From assembly GCF_001429545.1 (NCBI RefSeq), contig NZ_LMSP01000027.1, positions 1-43,902 of the forward strand: a stretch of DNA of 43,902 bases, in the 5' to 3' direction. Source of the DNA: Paenibacillus sp. Soil787 (GTDB lineage: Bacteria > Bacillota > Bacilli > Paenibacillales > NBRC-103111). The notes below the pieces were generated by a model. It saw nothing but the letters and a program-made list of their open reading frames with translations, was not told the DNA's origin and ran no database searches. The first letter of the stretch is position 1, and each line of letters starts with the position of its first letter. Of the stretch, positions 24,749-33,646 are shown piece after piece. The position numbers were made by a program, and so were the translations under genes.

Positions 24749-24859
24749 CCTCTGTTTGCTATGCGATACGTTTTATGCATTGGGAGGGAATTGGACATGG
24801 GTTCCAACCGTTCCTTGAAATCGTGCTCTTTGAATTGGGAAAGTTCAGTTGAACATGGA

Positions 24860-25351
24860 CTAAAGTTGCAAGAGATCTTTATGTATTTTAATAACAATTT
24901 TCTTGTTCGTCGTCTCCTCCGTGATGGAGCAATTCGGACGATGAATATCCGATGGGAAGCAAACCGCAAACATACCGGGCTTCAGAAGAATTCCCGTTTC
25001 TTGCTGTGAAGAGTCCGATTCATAAAAGGCTATATCATGCGAGTCGAACTTATTATCGACCACTTTGGCGTCTGGATGGAGCTTGTAGAAACAAAGCTTT
25101 TCCTCACCGCGGACTAGAAACTGAATATCCGTGTATATCACATGGGATTCAGGCATTTGCTCCTCAGATGGTCGAGTCACGACCTCCTGCACATTGGCGA
25201 ACATCAGATGGCCTTTATCACCCTCCAGGTCATATCTGCCCGCTTCCGCTTCACCTAAGTTGCGATTCAAAATGTAATCGATACCCCGCCCAACCGCTGG
25301 GGGCCACAGATGGCGTTCTTGTTCAAAATGCTTCACGTCGCTAATAATCAT
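24860..25351 (-). CDS. YhcH/YjgK/YiaL-family protein (DUF386)
   Basis: A 163-aa cupin-like protein matching the YhcH/YiaL/EbgC group. Landmarks are the N-terminal DIQFLVRGEEKL segment, the FYESD segment, and LKPGMFAVCFPSDIHRPN, whose His is a likely metal ligand. Members are found with sialic acid, L-xylulose or beta-galactoside genes and may act as anomerases or isomerases on sugars. Here it has no sugar operon around it, only a decayed permease, so the substrate is unknown. The start ATG 25351 has only a distant GGAG (12 nt). Confidence 0.85.
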   Translation of the reverse strand: MIISDVKHFEQERHLWPPAVGRGIDYILNRNLGEAEAGRYDLEGDKGHLMFANVQEVVTRPSEEQMPESHVIYTDIQFLVRGEEKLCFYKLHPDAKVVDNKFDSHDIAFYESDSSQQETGILLKPGMFAVCFPSDIHRPNCSITEETTNKKIVIKIHKDLLQL

Positions 25352-25395
25352 TCAGGCACATGACTCCTTTTGGATAAATGGAATAAAGATAAAGA

Positions 25396-25719
25396 TTAAT
25401 CCGCAGGACGAGGGCCAGGATCCATACCTGTTTCAGATGCAGTCATTAACGGTTTAACCGTGAGCTCCGCATGTACATGAATTTGGCAGGCTAAGCGGAT
25501 ATTGTCTTCTGCGATTCCTTTGCTCTCTCGGATCGCAGTCTCTATCTCATTCATGGGGCCAGCATCCCCCTCAATGATTTCAACACGGCAGGTTGCACAT
25601 CTGGCGTTACCTCCACAGCGATGCAGAATATCTACTCCTTGGTCCATGAGGGACAGAACGAGCTTTTTCCCTTCTTCAACCTCGAATGCACTTTTTCCTT
25701 CAACTTGAATCGTCGGCAT
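25396..25719 (-). CDS. 2Fe-2S ferredoxin
   Basis: 107 aa from ATG 25719, with AAGGAGG at 8 nt; a GTG one codon earlier is less well placed. The cluster ligands are Cys35, Cys41, Cys44 and Cys78 (C-X5-C-X2-C-X33-C) in a plant/adrenodoxin-type fold (HRCGGNARCATCRVEI, RLACQIHV). It is a small electron carrier whose partner enzyme is not in the neighbourhood. The C-terminal tail is proline-rich. Copy 4 of the 90-bp repeat begins about 70 bp upstream. Confidence 0.93.
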   Translation of the reverse strand: MPTIQVEGKSAFEVEEGKKLVLSLMDQGVDILHRCGGNARCATCRVEIIEGDAGPMNEIETAIRESKGIAEDNIRLACQIHVHAELTVKPLMTASETGMDPGPRPAD

Positions 25720-25790
25720 CACAAATTCCTCCTTTTTAACCTTTGTTGCCTTATTGGTGTCATACCAAACACGAAGCTAAGCTAATCAGT

Positions 25791-25879
25791 CAAGGAGAAA
25801 CGACTCCGTCGTCCTTCTAGGACGAGCGCTGTCAGGTAGATGCGAAGCAAAAGTATAAAACTTATACTTTCTTATCTAC
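25791..25879 (+). repeat. Dispersed 90-bp structured repeat, copy 4 of 5
   Basis: It carries both hairpins and the outer stem (GTAGAT/ATCTAC) but has a short deletion in the middle, where GCGCGTTTGTCAAGG in copy 3 is reduced to GCGCTGTCAGG. The loop of the first hairpin is TTCTA. Confidence 0.9.
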
Positions 25880-25910
25880 TAAAAAATGACATGATAACGT
25901 GACAAATATG

Positions 25911-25963
25911 AAAAAACGTTCACACCATTGAAGGTAAATTATCCCCCGAACAGTGTGAACGTT
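25911..25963 (-). terminator. Terminator after the transaldolase gene
   Basis: On the minus strand the 11-bp stem AACGTTCACAC/GTGTGAACGTT encloses a loop of about 27 nt and is followed by T6. Confidence 0.8.
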
Positions 25964-25987
25964 ACTAGGCTATCTTATTACTAAAGC

Positions 25988-26644
25988 TTAAAACTTTTCT
26001 TGTTTTGCGCCTTCCCAATCTGCCAAGAACTTCTCAATCCCCGCATCTGTCAGCGGGTGCTTGCTCATGGACTCAATAACTTTGTAAGGTACTGTAGCAA
26101 TATGGGACCCTGCAAGCGCAGCTTCAATCACGTGAGCAGAATGACGAACGCTGGCAGAGATGATTTCGGATTTGATACCGTGTACTTGGAAAATTTGGCT
26201 GATTTCTTTGATAAGATTCATACCCACTTGGTTGATATCATCCAAACGTCCGATAAATGGAGACACATAAGTTGCTCCAGCGCGTGCAGCAAGCAAAGCT
26301 TGCGTCGAGCTGAAGATCAAGGTTACGTTCGTTGGGATGCCCAGCGATCTGAAAACGCTAGTCGCTTGAAGTCCATCCAACGTCATTGGAAGCTTAATAA
26401 CAACATTCGGGCTTAGTTTAGCAAGCTTCTTGCCCTGTTCAACCATTTCGTCTGCTTTCAGTGAAACGACTTCTGCACTAATCGGTACATCGCCGACGAT
26501 GGAGATAATCTCTTTCACTGTTTCGAAGAAATCTCTGCCTTCTTTAGCAATCAGTGAAGGGTTAGTCGTTACTCCTGCAACAACACCTAATGCGTGAGCT
26601 TTGCGAATTTCGTCTACATTGGCTGTGTCGATAAACAATTTCAT
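25988..26644 (-). CDS. tal: Transaldolase (small, MipB/TalC type)
   Basis: A 218-aa protein of the short transaldolase class. MKLFIDTANVDEI, GVTTNPSLIAKEG, the Schiff-base strand NVVIKLPMT (the Lys forms the dihydroxyacetone adduct) and ATYVSPFIGRLDD are all present. It moves a three-carbon unit between sugar phosphates in the non-oxidative pentose phosphate pathway; some close relatives act as fructose-6-phosphate aldolases. It is the second gene behind tkt (35 bp gap), so the pathway is expressed together. Confidence 0.95.
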   Translation of the reverse strand: MKLFIDTANVDEIRKAHALGVVAGVTTNPSLIAKEGRDFFETVKEIISIVGDVPISAEVVSLKADEMVEQGKKLAKLSPNVVIKLPMTLDGLQATSVFRSLGIPTNVTLIFSSTQALLAARAGATYVSPFIGRLDDINQVGMNLIKEISQIFQVHGIKSEIISASVRHSAHVIEAALAGSHIATVPYKVIESMSKHPLTDAGIEKFLADWEGAKQEKF

Positions 26645-26679
26645 CCTGTATCCCTACCTTTTCTCCCTTTTGTGGGCTC

Positions 26680-28707
26680 TTATTGGAAATACTTCTGTTT
26701 GATTTGTTGAACGATTGCATCTGCCGTAAAGCCGTATTCACGAATTACTCGATCTGCCTTCGCAGATGCACCAAATTTACGGATGCCTACAACGAAGCCA
26801 TCGCCTCCCGTAATTTCTTCCCATCCAGCAGGATAGGCCATCTCAAGGACAACATTCGCTTTTACTTGTGGTAAAAGGACGGCATTCCGCACCTCTTCAG
26901 GCTGCTGCTCGAACAATTCACGGCTTGGCATGGAAATAACACGAGCCCCAATACCATCTTGCGCCAACTGCTTCTTCACGTCAAGTGCTAAACTCACTTC
27001 CGAGCCCGTTGCGATGAGTTGAATATCAGGGGTCGCTGATACGTCAACATCAGATAACACATAAGCTCCTTGATGAATATGAGCATAAGCAAGATGATCC
27101 GTGCCCGGAAGCACCGGCAAATTCTGACGCGAAAGCGCGAATACGAATGGGCCTTCCTTCGCCCTCAGAACATACTCCCAAGCTGCTGCGGTTTCGTTTG
27201 CGTCCGCAGGGCGGAACAGTGTCAGATCCGGAATCATCCGCAGGGATGGGATCTGTTCGATCGGCTGATGCGTCGGGCCGTCTTCGCCGACAGCAATGCT
27301 GTCATGCGTGAACACGTACGCAACAGGGAGCTTCATAAGCGCGGACAAGCGAATCGCGCCGCGCAAATAGTCGCTAAACACGAGGAACGTTCCGCCGAAA
27401 GCGCGCAATCCGCCGTGCAGCAGCATGCCGTTCAACGCTGCGCCCATGGCGAACTCGCGGACGCCGAACCAGAAGTTGCGACCGCTGTAATCGGCGGCGC
27501 TGAATGCCGCGGCGTCGTTAATCATGGTGAAGTTGGAGCTCGCTAGGTCGGCGGAGCCGCCTACTAGCTGAGGTACCCGCTTCGCCAAGCCGTTAATCAC
27601 TTTGCCAGAAGCTGTGCGCGTCGAGATAGCGCCGCTTTCTGGGGTAAAGCGCGGCACATCGGCGTTCCAGTCTGCTGGAAGGTCGCCGCGATTTGCGAGC
27701 TCGAATTGCTGAGCGAGTTCGGGGTAAGCAGCCTGGTAGCTATTCCACAGCTGCTCCCAGCTTGTTTGGGCTTGAGCGCCCAGTTCCTTGTACTGGGCGA
27801 AGTGCTTGTAGACCTCGGCTGGGACGTAGAAGTCCGGCTCCAGCGGCCAGCCCAGAGCCTGCTTCGTCAGCAGCAGCTCTTCTTTGCCGAGCGGCGAGCC
27901 ATGCGTGCCACCGTGGCCGCCTTTGCCGGCTTTGTTCGGACTGCCGAAGCCGATCGTTGTTTTGATCTCAATCAGGGTTGGACGCCCCAGATCCGCCTTG
28001 GCTTCTTCGATCGCGGCGGAAATCGACGCGACGTTGTTTTGCTCTTCCACACGTAAGTATTGCCAACCATAGGATTCAATACGCGTCCGGATATTTTCAG
28101 AGAACGACATATTCAACTCGCCATCGAGCGAAATATCATTTGAATCGTAGAGCACAATTAGCTTGCCCAATTTCAAATGGCCTGCCAATGAAGCAGCTTC
28201 GGAGGAAACACCTTCCATCAAGTCGCCATCTCCGCAAATAGCATACGTGAAATGATCAACGATTGGGAAGTTCGGTTTATTATAAACGGAGGCCTGATGG
28301 GCTTCGGCCATTGCCATTCCGACAGCCATAGCCACCCCTTGGCCGAGAGGACCCGTTGTTGCTTCAACGCCTGCCGTATGACCATACTCCGGATGCCCTG
28401 GTGTGCGGCTTCCCCATTGACGGAATTCCTTGATGTCATCAAGGGTCACATCATACCCGCTTAGGTGCAGCAAACTATAAAGCAGCATCGAGCCATGTCC
28501 TGCCGAAAGAACAAATCGATCACGATCAACCCATTTCGGATTCGTCGGATTATGCTTCAAATGCTGTGTCCAAAGTGCATACGCCATAGGCGCCGCACCC
28601 ATTGGCATACCAGGATGACCCATAGCCGCTTTCTCGACTGCATCGATTGTAAGCGTTCTAATTGTATTGATACTTAACTCTTCAATGCCAACAGTTGTCT
28701 GATTCAA
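26680..28707 (-). CDS. tkt: Transketolase
   Basis: 675 aa from TTG 28707, chosen because GGAGG lies 10 nt upstream and the protein then starts NQTTVGIEELS, as in other transketolases; an upstream ATG adds 25 unrelated residues. Thiamine diphosphate binding is seen in ICGDGDLMEGV...YDSNDISLDG (abridged), and the pyrimidine domain in VGEDGPTHQPIEQ. It transfers two-carbon units between ketose and aldose phosphates. The stretch about 27340-28030 is visibly G+C-rich. It is the first gene of tkt-tal, divergent from a LysR gene. Confidence 0.96.
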   Translation of the reverse strand: MNQTTVGIEELSINTIRTLTIDAVEKAAMGHPGMPMGAAPMAYALWTQHLKHNPTNPKWVDRDRFVLSAGHGSMLLYSLLHLSGYDVTLDDIKEFRQWGSRTPGHPEYGHTAGVEATTGPLGQGVAMAVGMAMAEAHQASVYNKPNFPIVDHFTYAICGDGDLMEGVSSEAASLAGHLKLGKLIVLYDSNDISLDGELNMSFSENIRTRIESYGWQYLRVEEQNNVASISAAIEEAKADLGRPTLIEIKTTIGFGSPNKAGKGGHGGTHGSPLGKEELLLTKQALGWPLEPDFYVPAEVYKHFAQYKELGAQAQTSWEQLWNSYQAAYPELAQQFELANRGDLPADWNADVPRFTPESGAISTRTASGKVINGLAKRVPQLVGGSADLASSNFTMINDAAAFSAADYSGRNFWFGVREFAMGAALNGMLLHGGLRAFGGTFLVFSDYLRGAIRLSALMKLPVAYVFTHDSIAVGEDGPTHQPIEQIPSLRMIPDLTLFRPADANETAAAWEYVLRAKEGPFVFALSRQNLPVLPGTDHLAYAHIHQGAYVLSDVDVSATPDIQLIATGSEVSLALDVKKQLAQDGIGARVISMPSRELFEQQPEEVRNAVLLPQVKANVVLEMAYPAGWEEITGGDGFVVGIRKFGASAKADRVIREYGFTADAIVQQIKQKYFQ

Positions 28708-28740
28708 AAGAGATTCGCCTCCATCAATTTGGTTGTAATA

Positions 28741-28775
28741 CTTCCATCTACTCTTTATTATAAGGATAGATGAAG
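28741..28775. promoter_or_regulatory. Dyad around the tkt -10 box, candidate LysR operator
   Basis: CTTCCATCTA (28741-28750) and TAGATGAAG (28767-28775) form an inverted repeat with one bulged base. Between them, on the minus strand, is TATAAT (28762-28757) for tkt. The -35 is poor, as for a regulated promoter. Confidence 0.45.
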
Positions 28776-28822
28776 CATTCAAATAATTGATAGTTTCGAT
28801 ACTCGTTATAGAAGGTGTCTAT

Positions 28823-29710
28823 ATGGTGAATTTTGAGCTTTATAAGGTATTTTATCTGACTGCCAAATCTGGCAGCTTATCTAAAGCAGCAAAAGAGCTG
28901 TACATTACCCAGCCCAGCGTCTCTCACTCGATCAAATTGTTGGAGGATACACTCGGGCTGCAGCTGTTTGCCAGAACGTCCAAAGGCGTTGAGCTTACCA
29001 AGGAAGGAGCTGTCCTATTTTCCTACATCGAACAGGCGTACAATTTTATTTCACTTGCTGAAGAGAAATTAAGCGAGCTGCGTAATTTCTCTAGCGGAGA
29101 AATCAAAATTGGCGGCAGTGACTCCTTGTGCAAACACTATCTGCTCCCTTTCTTGGAGTCCTTCCATGTTCAGTATCCGCATGTGCAGATTAACTTAGTC
29201 CACGGAACGACACCGGAAATTGTGAAGCATCTGAAGGAAGGCAAGATTGATATTGGCATAGTCAGGACGCCTATTCTAGATGATCAATTACAGTTGCGAG
29301 AAGGCATTACCATTCAGGATTGCTTCGTAACGGGGCCAAAATACCGAGAGCTGTCATTGGAAAAAGTCTCCCTCGCTAAGCTGTTAGCCTACCCGATCAT
29401 CTTATTTTCGAGTAATAGCTCTTCACGGAAATTCGTAACCCGGCTGTTCAGTGAAAATGGTTTGCTGCTGGAACCGGAAATTGAACTCGGCAGCGTGGAT
29501 TTACTCATTGAATTCGCTAAGACCGGCTTTGGCGTTTCGTTCGTAACCAAAGAATTTGTAGCGAAGGAGCTGGCTGACGGAAGCTTGTTTGAGGTGAATA
29601 TTGACGCTACCATTCCGTCGACTAAGATCGGTATTATCACTTTGAAAAATATGCCGCTCTCGACCGCAGCCTCTGCTTTCGTTGCAGAGCTGGAGAGCCC
29701 GGGGAGTTGA
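28823..29710 (+). CDS. LysR-family transcriptional regulator
   Basis: 295 aa from ATG 28823, with GAAGGTG at 5 nt; an ATG 36 bp upstream would lie in the promoter region. The helix-turn-helix is at about 5-60 (FYLTAKSGSLSKAAKELYIT, QPSVSHSIKLLE), followed by the periplasmic-binding-like effector domain. It is transcribed divergently from tkt across 115 bp that hold a dyad, so tkt-tal is the likely target besides itself. The effector is unknown. Confidence 0.9.
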   Translation: MVNFELYKVFYLTAKSGSLSKAAKELYITQPSVSHSIKLLEDTLGLQLFARTSKGVELTKEGAVLFSYIEQAYNFISLAEEKLSELRNFSSGEIKIGGSDSLCKHYLLPFLESFHVQYPHVQINLVHGTTPEIVKHLKEGKIDIGIVRTPILDDQLQLREGITIQDCFVTGPKYRELSLEKVSLAKLLAYPIILFSSNSSSRKFVTRLFSENGLLLEPEIELGSVDLLIEFAKTGFGVSFVTKEFVAKELADGSLFEVNIDATIPSTKIGIITLKNMPLSTAASAFVAELESPGS

Positions 29711-29714
29711 GCCG

Positions 29715-29736
29715 AGGTGAGGTGAGGTGAGGTGAG
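29715..29736. repeat. AGGTG microsatellite, four units
   Basis: AGGTG repeated four times plus AG, directly after the LysR stop. Its length may vary between strains. No role is evident. Confidence 0.85.
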
Positions 29737-29774
29737 AATAACTTGGAGTTGGTACCTGACAAGCCTCAACGTGC

Positions 29775-29801
29775 CTGAGAGCGCCAAAAAGGCGCGCTCA
29801 G
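29775..29801. terminator. GC-rich hairpin between convergent genes
   Basis: CTGAG-A-GCGCC, loop AAAAA, GGCGC-G-CTCAG. It is very stable apart from one A/G mismatch but lacks a clean T-run on either strand. It lies between the LysR and dehydrogenase stops, so terminator use is likely. Confidence 0.55.
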
Positions 29802-29821
29802 CCAACCTGAGCACGCCCTTT

Positions 29822-30835
29822 TCATAAACTAACGATCGCCTTGATAACCTTCGACTCTGGCTTCAGCCAAGTCTCGAACTGCTCAATCATATCCTCAAAT
29901 GTTGCGCGATGCGTGATGTAGCGCTCGATGTCGATGATACCGTCTTGCATGGCTGCTCGTACGGTGTCGAAATCCTCCATCGTCGCATTTCGGCTGCTCA
30001 TTAAGGTCAGCTCCCGTTTATGAAAGTCGGGATCATTGAAGGTGATATCGGCCTTAACAAGGCCGACATACACGAGTTTACCGCCATGTGCGACAAGTCC
30101 GAACGACTCCGTCATCGACCTGGCATTTCCTGTCGCATCGAATACGACAGTAGGAAATTCGCCGTTCGTGAGCGCGGCTAGCTGCTCCTTCGGCTGCTGC
30201 AGGGCATTAACCGTATGATCGATGCCTGCCCAATCACGGCAAAAGGCCAACCGCTCATCGTTAATGTCCATCGCAATAACGTTCGCACCTAGCTGCTTAG
30301 CTAGGATCATGACGCCGAGTCCGATTGGACCAACCCCAATCACCAGTACGTTTTCACCAGCGCGAAGTTCGGATCTTCTCACTGCGTGGGCTCCGATGCT
30401 GAGCGGCTCTAACATAGCTGCTTGGTCCAGCGATAGCCCATCGGTTTTGATGAGATGGCTGACAGGCAAGGAGACCAGTTCTCTCATCCCCCCATCGACA
30501 TGTACGCCAAGAACCTTCATATCTGTGCAGCAATTCGTCTTGCCATTCCGGCAAGCAATACAAGTCCCGCAGTGCATATAAGGGACGACGCTTACCTGGT
30601 CACCGACTTGCAGCCCTGTAACACCCTCACCGATCTGTTCAATATAACCAGCCAGCTCATGCCCGAGAACACGCGGATAGCTAAAAAACGGCTGATTCCC
30701 TTTATACGCGTGCAAATCCGTTCCGCATATGCCAATCCTTTTGATACGAACAATGGCTTCGCCTGCTCTTAAACTAGGCTCCTGCAAGTCAACTAGCTTA
30801 AACTTCTCGACCTGTTCACATATGATCGCTTTCAT
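29822..30835 (-). CDS. Zinc-dependent dehydrogenase, L-galactonate-5-dehydrogenase (LgoD)-like
   Basis: A 337-aa medium-chain dehydrogenase. The catalytic zinc ligands are Cys37, His59 and Glu60 (GICGTD, LGHE), and the structural zinc ligands Cys89, Cys92, Cys95 and Cys103. The NAD fold is VLVIGVGPIGLG. The stretches GNQPFFSYPRVLGHE, NCC, GVHVDGG and DPDFHKRELTLMSSRNAT resemble E. coli LgoD (YjjN) strongly as I remember it. LgoD oxidises L-galactonate to D-tagaturonate. Together with the aldo/keto reductase and lactonase upstream this fits the last step of an L-galactose route; 2-keto-3-deoxy-L-fuconate or another polyol remains possible. Confidence 0.82.
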   Translation of the reverse strand: MKAIICEQVEKFKLVDLQEPSLRAGEAIVRIKRIGICGTDLHAYKGNQPFFSYPRVLGHELAGYIEQIGEGVTGLQVGDQVSVVPYMHCGTCIACRNGKTNCCTDMKVLGVHVDGGMRELVSLPVSHLIKTDGLSLDQAAMLEPLSIGAHAVRRSELRAGENVLVIGVGPIGLGVMILAKQLGANVIAMDINDERLAFCRDWAGIDHTVNALQQPKEQLAALTNGEFPTVVFDATGNARSMTESFGLVAHGGKLVYVGLVKADITFNDPDFHKRELTLMSSRNATMEDFDTVRAAMQDGIIDIERYITHRATFEDMIEQFETWLKPESKVIKAIVSL

Positions 30836-30856
30836 ACTTTGTTTCCCCCTGTCTGA

Positions 30857-31801
30857 TTACAAATAGGTCTTCTCGTTATATTCGGGTCTTCCGCTTATCC
30901 ATGACTTATTGTGAATGGGCTTCAGGATTTCCAGTACCTCTTGAAGCAGCTCTATGTCGATTGGTTCATCTGTCCATGCAATGTTTTTACGAATGTTGTC
31001 GGGGTTAGCTGTGCTGACTAGCGTTGTAGGGATACGTTCATTCGCTGTTGCATACTGCACAGCCAACTTGGCAATGTCAGTTCCCTTAACTGCACAGTGT
31101 TCTGCTGCCTGTTTACATAATCGCTGAATTTCGCCTGAGGCTGGATGCCATTCGGCCGCTGGTCTAGTACTCAATAGCCCCATTGACAGCGGTGATGCAT
31201 TCACCAAACCAACTCCATGCTGCTCCAAAAGCTGAACTATATCCAGCAAGGAAGTATCGTTCAAAGCATAGTGACAGTACGACAAGACGGAATCCAGTTC
31301 TTTGTGAGCCAATGCCTTTTCGAATACAGATACCGGTAAACCGGATACCCCAAAATAACGAATCTTACCCGACTGTTTCAATTCATCCAACGCAGGGAAG
31401 GCACCTTCCAGAATCTCGTTAAAGGGTGCAAACTCAATATCGTGCAAATATAAGATATCGATATAATCCGTCTGCAGCCGTTGTAAGCTCTCATCGACAC
31501 TTTCCAGAATTCGCTGTTTCGAGAAATCAAAATCTTCGGATCCGTACCGCCCTGCCTTCGTCGTCAGGATGAATCGATCTCGATCCAATTGGGTTATCGC
31601 CTTACCTAGTACTGTTTCTGCCTTGGTTAACCCATAAAATGGTGATACATCAATCAGATTAATGCCCATATCGATCGCTGTATGAACGGTGCGAATGCTT
31701 TCTGCTTCGTTCGTTTCTCGAAATACAGAGCCTAGTGAGGATGCACCAAAGCTCAACACGGAGACGTCAAGTCCGGTTTTGCCTAATTTACGATATTTCA
31801 T
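30857..31801 (-). CDS. Aldo/keto reductase, L-galactose/L-fucose dehydrogenase-like
   Basis: A 314-aa AKR barrel with the catalytic tetrad Asp51, Tyr56, Lys82 and His120. From memory it is close to plant L-galactose dehydrogenase: FGASSLGSVF, INLIDVSPFYG, YIDILYLHDIEF, VLSYCHYALNDTSLLD and AEWHPAS all have counterparts there. Such enzymes oxidise L-galactose or L-fucose to the 1,4-lactone with NAD. Its start overlaps the lactonase stop by 4 bp (ATGA), and the LgoD-like gene follows after 21 bp. Confidence 0.85.
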   Translation of the reverse strand: MKYRKLGKTGLDVSVLSFGASSLGSVFRETNEAESIRTVHTAIDMGINLIDVSPFYGLTKAETVLGKAITQLDRDRFILTTKAGRYGSEDFDFSKQRILESVDESLQRLQTDYIDILYLHDIEFAPFNEILEGAFPALDELKQSGKIRYFGVSGLPVSVFEKALAHKELDSVLSYCHYALNDTSLLDIVQLLEQHGVGLVNASPLSMGLLSTRPAAEWHPASGEIQRLCKQAAEHCAVKGTDIAKLAVQYATANERIPTTLVSTANPDNIRKNIAWTDEPIDIELLQEVLEILKPIHNKSWISGRPEYNEKTYL

Positions 31802-32628
31802 AATTTATAAAACTCCTTTGCATTTAATCCGAATAAGCGGGCTTTATCTGCTTCCGACCAATTTCCTGGCAAATCTTGAGTAAGCACATCTACAACGTCA
31901 TCATACTCAGCTGCGAGCAAACAAACCGGCCAATCACTGCCGAATAAAACACGCTCCGTTCCAAATACCTCTAGCACATGCTGGATATAAGCCGTAAAAT
32001 CCTCACGCTTCCAATCCGTATGATTAGCTTCTGTCACCATACCGGATAGCTTACAATATAGTTTTGGATGCTTCGCAATAGCCGCCATTTGACTTTTCCA
32101 AGGCTCAATAACGCCATCCGCAATTCGCGGCTTAGCCATATGGTCAATAACTGCGCGTAAACCTGGAACCAAATTCAAAAGCTGAACCACGGGCTCTAAT
32201 TGATGAGATACGACAAGCAGATCAACGGGTACATCTTTTTCAGCAAAATAACGTAACGCTTCTACAAAATGAGGCTCAAGTATTACACACGCATCCGGCA
32301 TTTCTTGAATCATGACCCTAAAACCTACATATTTGGGATGCTGGCTAAACCTTTTATAATGGATATGGAAGTCAGGGTCATTCAGATTGAGCCAACCTAC
32401 GACTCCGGCAATTGTATCTGAATCCTCGCTTAGAGATAATAGATAATTCGTTTCTTCTAATGTGGGCGCCGCTTGAACAACAATGGTTTGATCCAAGTTG
32501 TGCTGGTGCAGGTGAGGCAGCAAGTCATCCGGCAGAAAATCACGGTACAATACCGACAGCTCCGGTGTAAGCCACCCATAGTCACCCCGATCCATCTTCC
32601 AATAATGTTGGTGTGCATCGATCCGCAT
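31798..32628 (-). CDS. Amidohydrolase-family sugar lactonase (L-fuconolactonase/L-rhamnonolactonase type)
   Basis: 276 aa from ATG 32628, with GAGGAGA at 6 nt; an upstream start adds residues that do not fit. It is an amidohydrolase_2 barrel of the COG3618 kind: RIDAHQHYW (metal-binding His6 and His8), VIDHMAKP, and FGSDWPVC with the catalytic Asp. Family members hydrolyse L-fucono- or L-rhamnono-1,4-lactones. It is the first gene of the three-enzyme operon, so it can open the lactone made by the aldo/keto reductase. Confidence 0.85.
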   Translation of the reverse strand: MRIDAHQHYWKMDRGDYGWLTPELSVLYRDFLPDDLLPHLHQHNLDQTIVVQAAPTLEETNYLLSLSEDSDTIAGVVGWLNLNDPDFHIHYKRFSQHPKYVGFRVMIQEMPDACVILEPHFVEALRYFAEKDVPVDLLVVSHQLEPVVQLLNLVPGLRAVIDHMAKPRIADGVIEPWKSQMAAIAKHPKLYCKLSGMVTEANHTDWKREDFTAYIQHVLEVFGTERVLFGSDWPVCLLAAEYDDVVDVLTQDLPGNWSEADKARLFGLNAKEFYKL

Positions 32629-32672
32629 TGTGATTCTCCTCTTCATGATCCATATTGGCACCGCTTTCTTCT

Positions 32673-32755
32673 ATTGTAACACCAAATAAATCATATGAAA
32701 TAACGATATCTCGCATCTTTATACGGTTTTTTGATATCATAGGATTACGTATTAA
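32673..32755. promoter_or_regulatory. Divergent promoter region of the L-sugar operon and its AraC gene
   Basis: On the minus strand there is a TACAAT box (32678-32673) with a weak -35 about 17 bp upstream. Two GATATC palindromes about 27 bp apart lie towards the AraC gene and could be operator half-sites. The reading is tentative. Confidence 0.3.
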
Positions 32756-32772
32756 CTTGAAGGAGTGATCTT

Positions 32773-33636
32773 ATGTATCCTGTACGTAAAGTGTTCGAAG
32801 CGAACGACACCTTCCCGTTTTCATTTGCCTATAAAAACACAAAAAACTCGCAAAGCGAGCTTCCTGATCATTTCCACGATTGGTATGAAATTGTGTATGT
32901 GTATCGAGGAAAAGGAACCTTTTTTATCGATCATACTTTTTATGAAATGAAGCAAGGCGATATCTTCCTCATCCCTGGCAATACGATTCACCGTGCAACC
33001 CCGGATAGAGAGATGCCTGTAACGTCCACAGCTATTTATTTCAGCCCCAGCATCGCACAAGCTCCTAACCTGGGTGACTCATTCTCTTATTTGCATTGCT
33101 TCGAGCAAGCCACAGAACACCGCAATTACAAACTTGAAACGCTTCTCTCGCAGCGTCAACACCTAGATGTGTGGTTGGAATCCATTCAATATGAATGCAA
33201 ACATCAGAGTTTGGGTCACCGGCAAGCTATCTTGCTGCAGCTCCTTCAATTCCTGCTTTTTTTGAATCGTGATTTGGGTGCTGGCACGAAGTCTATCACA
33301 GGGGATTCCATTGCTCCCCCTATGTGGATGAAGGAAATCTTGCTCCATATCGATCAACATTTCTGTGAGGACATCGGCCTTAAGACGCTTTCGAAGCAAG
33401 CCTCCGTCACACCTGCTCATTTCAGCCGGGTATTCAAACAGTTAATTGGGATGAATATTACTACCTATATCATGACCAAACGAATTATCCGAGCAAAGCA
33501 GCTGCTTGGCGAAAACGACCTCAACATTAGCGTCATCGCAGAAATATGCGGCTTCGAGAGCTTACCCCATTTTCATGCCATGTTCAAAAGAGTACTGGGG
33601 ATGACTCCCGCGGCTGCTAGAAAGTCGACTAGATAG
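32773..33636 (+). CDS. AraC-family regulator with cupin sensor domain
   Basis: A 287-aa protein. The cupin-like N-terminus (DHFHDWYEIVYVYRGKGTFFI, start; MKQGDIFLIPGNTIHRA) binds the effector. The C-terminal 100 residues hold two helix-turn-helix motifs (LKTLSKQASVTPAHFSRVFK and AEICGFESLPHFHAMFKRVLG). ATG 32773 has GAAGGAGTG at 5 nt. It diverges from the lactonase-AKR-dehydrogenase operon and is its likely sugar-responsive activator. Confidence 0.92.
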   Translation: MYPVRKVFEANDTFPFSFAYKNTKNSQSELPDHFHDWYEIVYVYRGKGTFFIDHTFYEMKQGDIFLIPGNTIHRATPDREMPVTSTAIYFSPSIAQAPNLGDSFSYLHCFEQATEHRNYKLETLLSQRQHLDVWLESIQYECKHQSLGHRQAILLQLLQFLLFLNRDLGAGTKSITGDSIAPPMWMKEILLHIDQHFCEDIGLKTLSKQASVTPAHFSRVFKQLIGMNITTYIMTKRIIRAKQLLGENDLNISVIAEICGFESLPHFHAMFKRVLGMTPAAARKSTR

Positions 33637-33646
33637 CTAATCTGAA

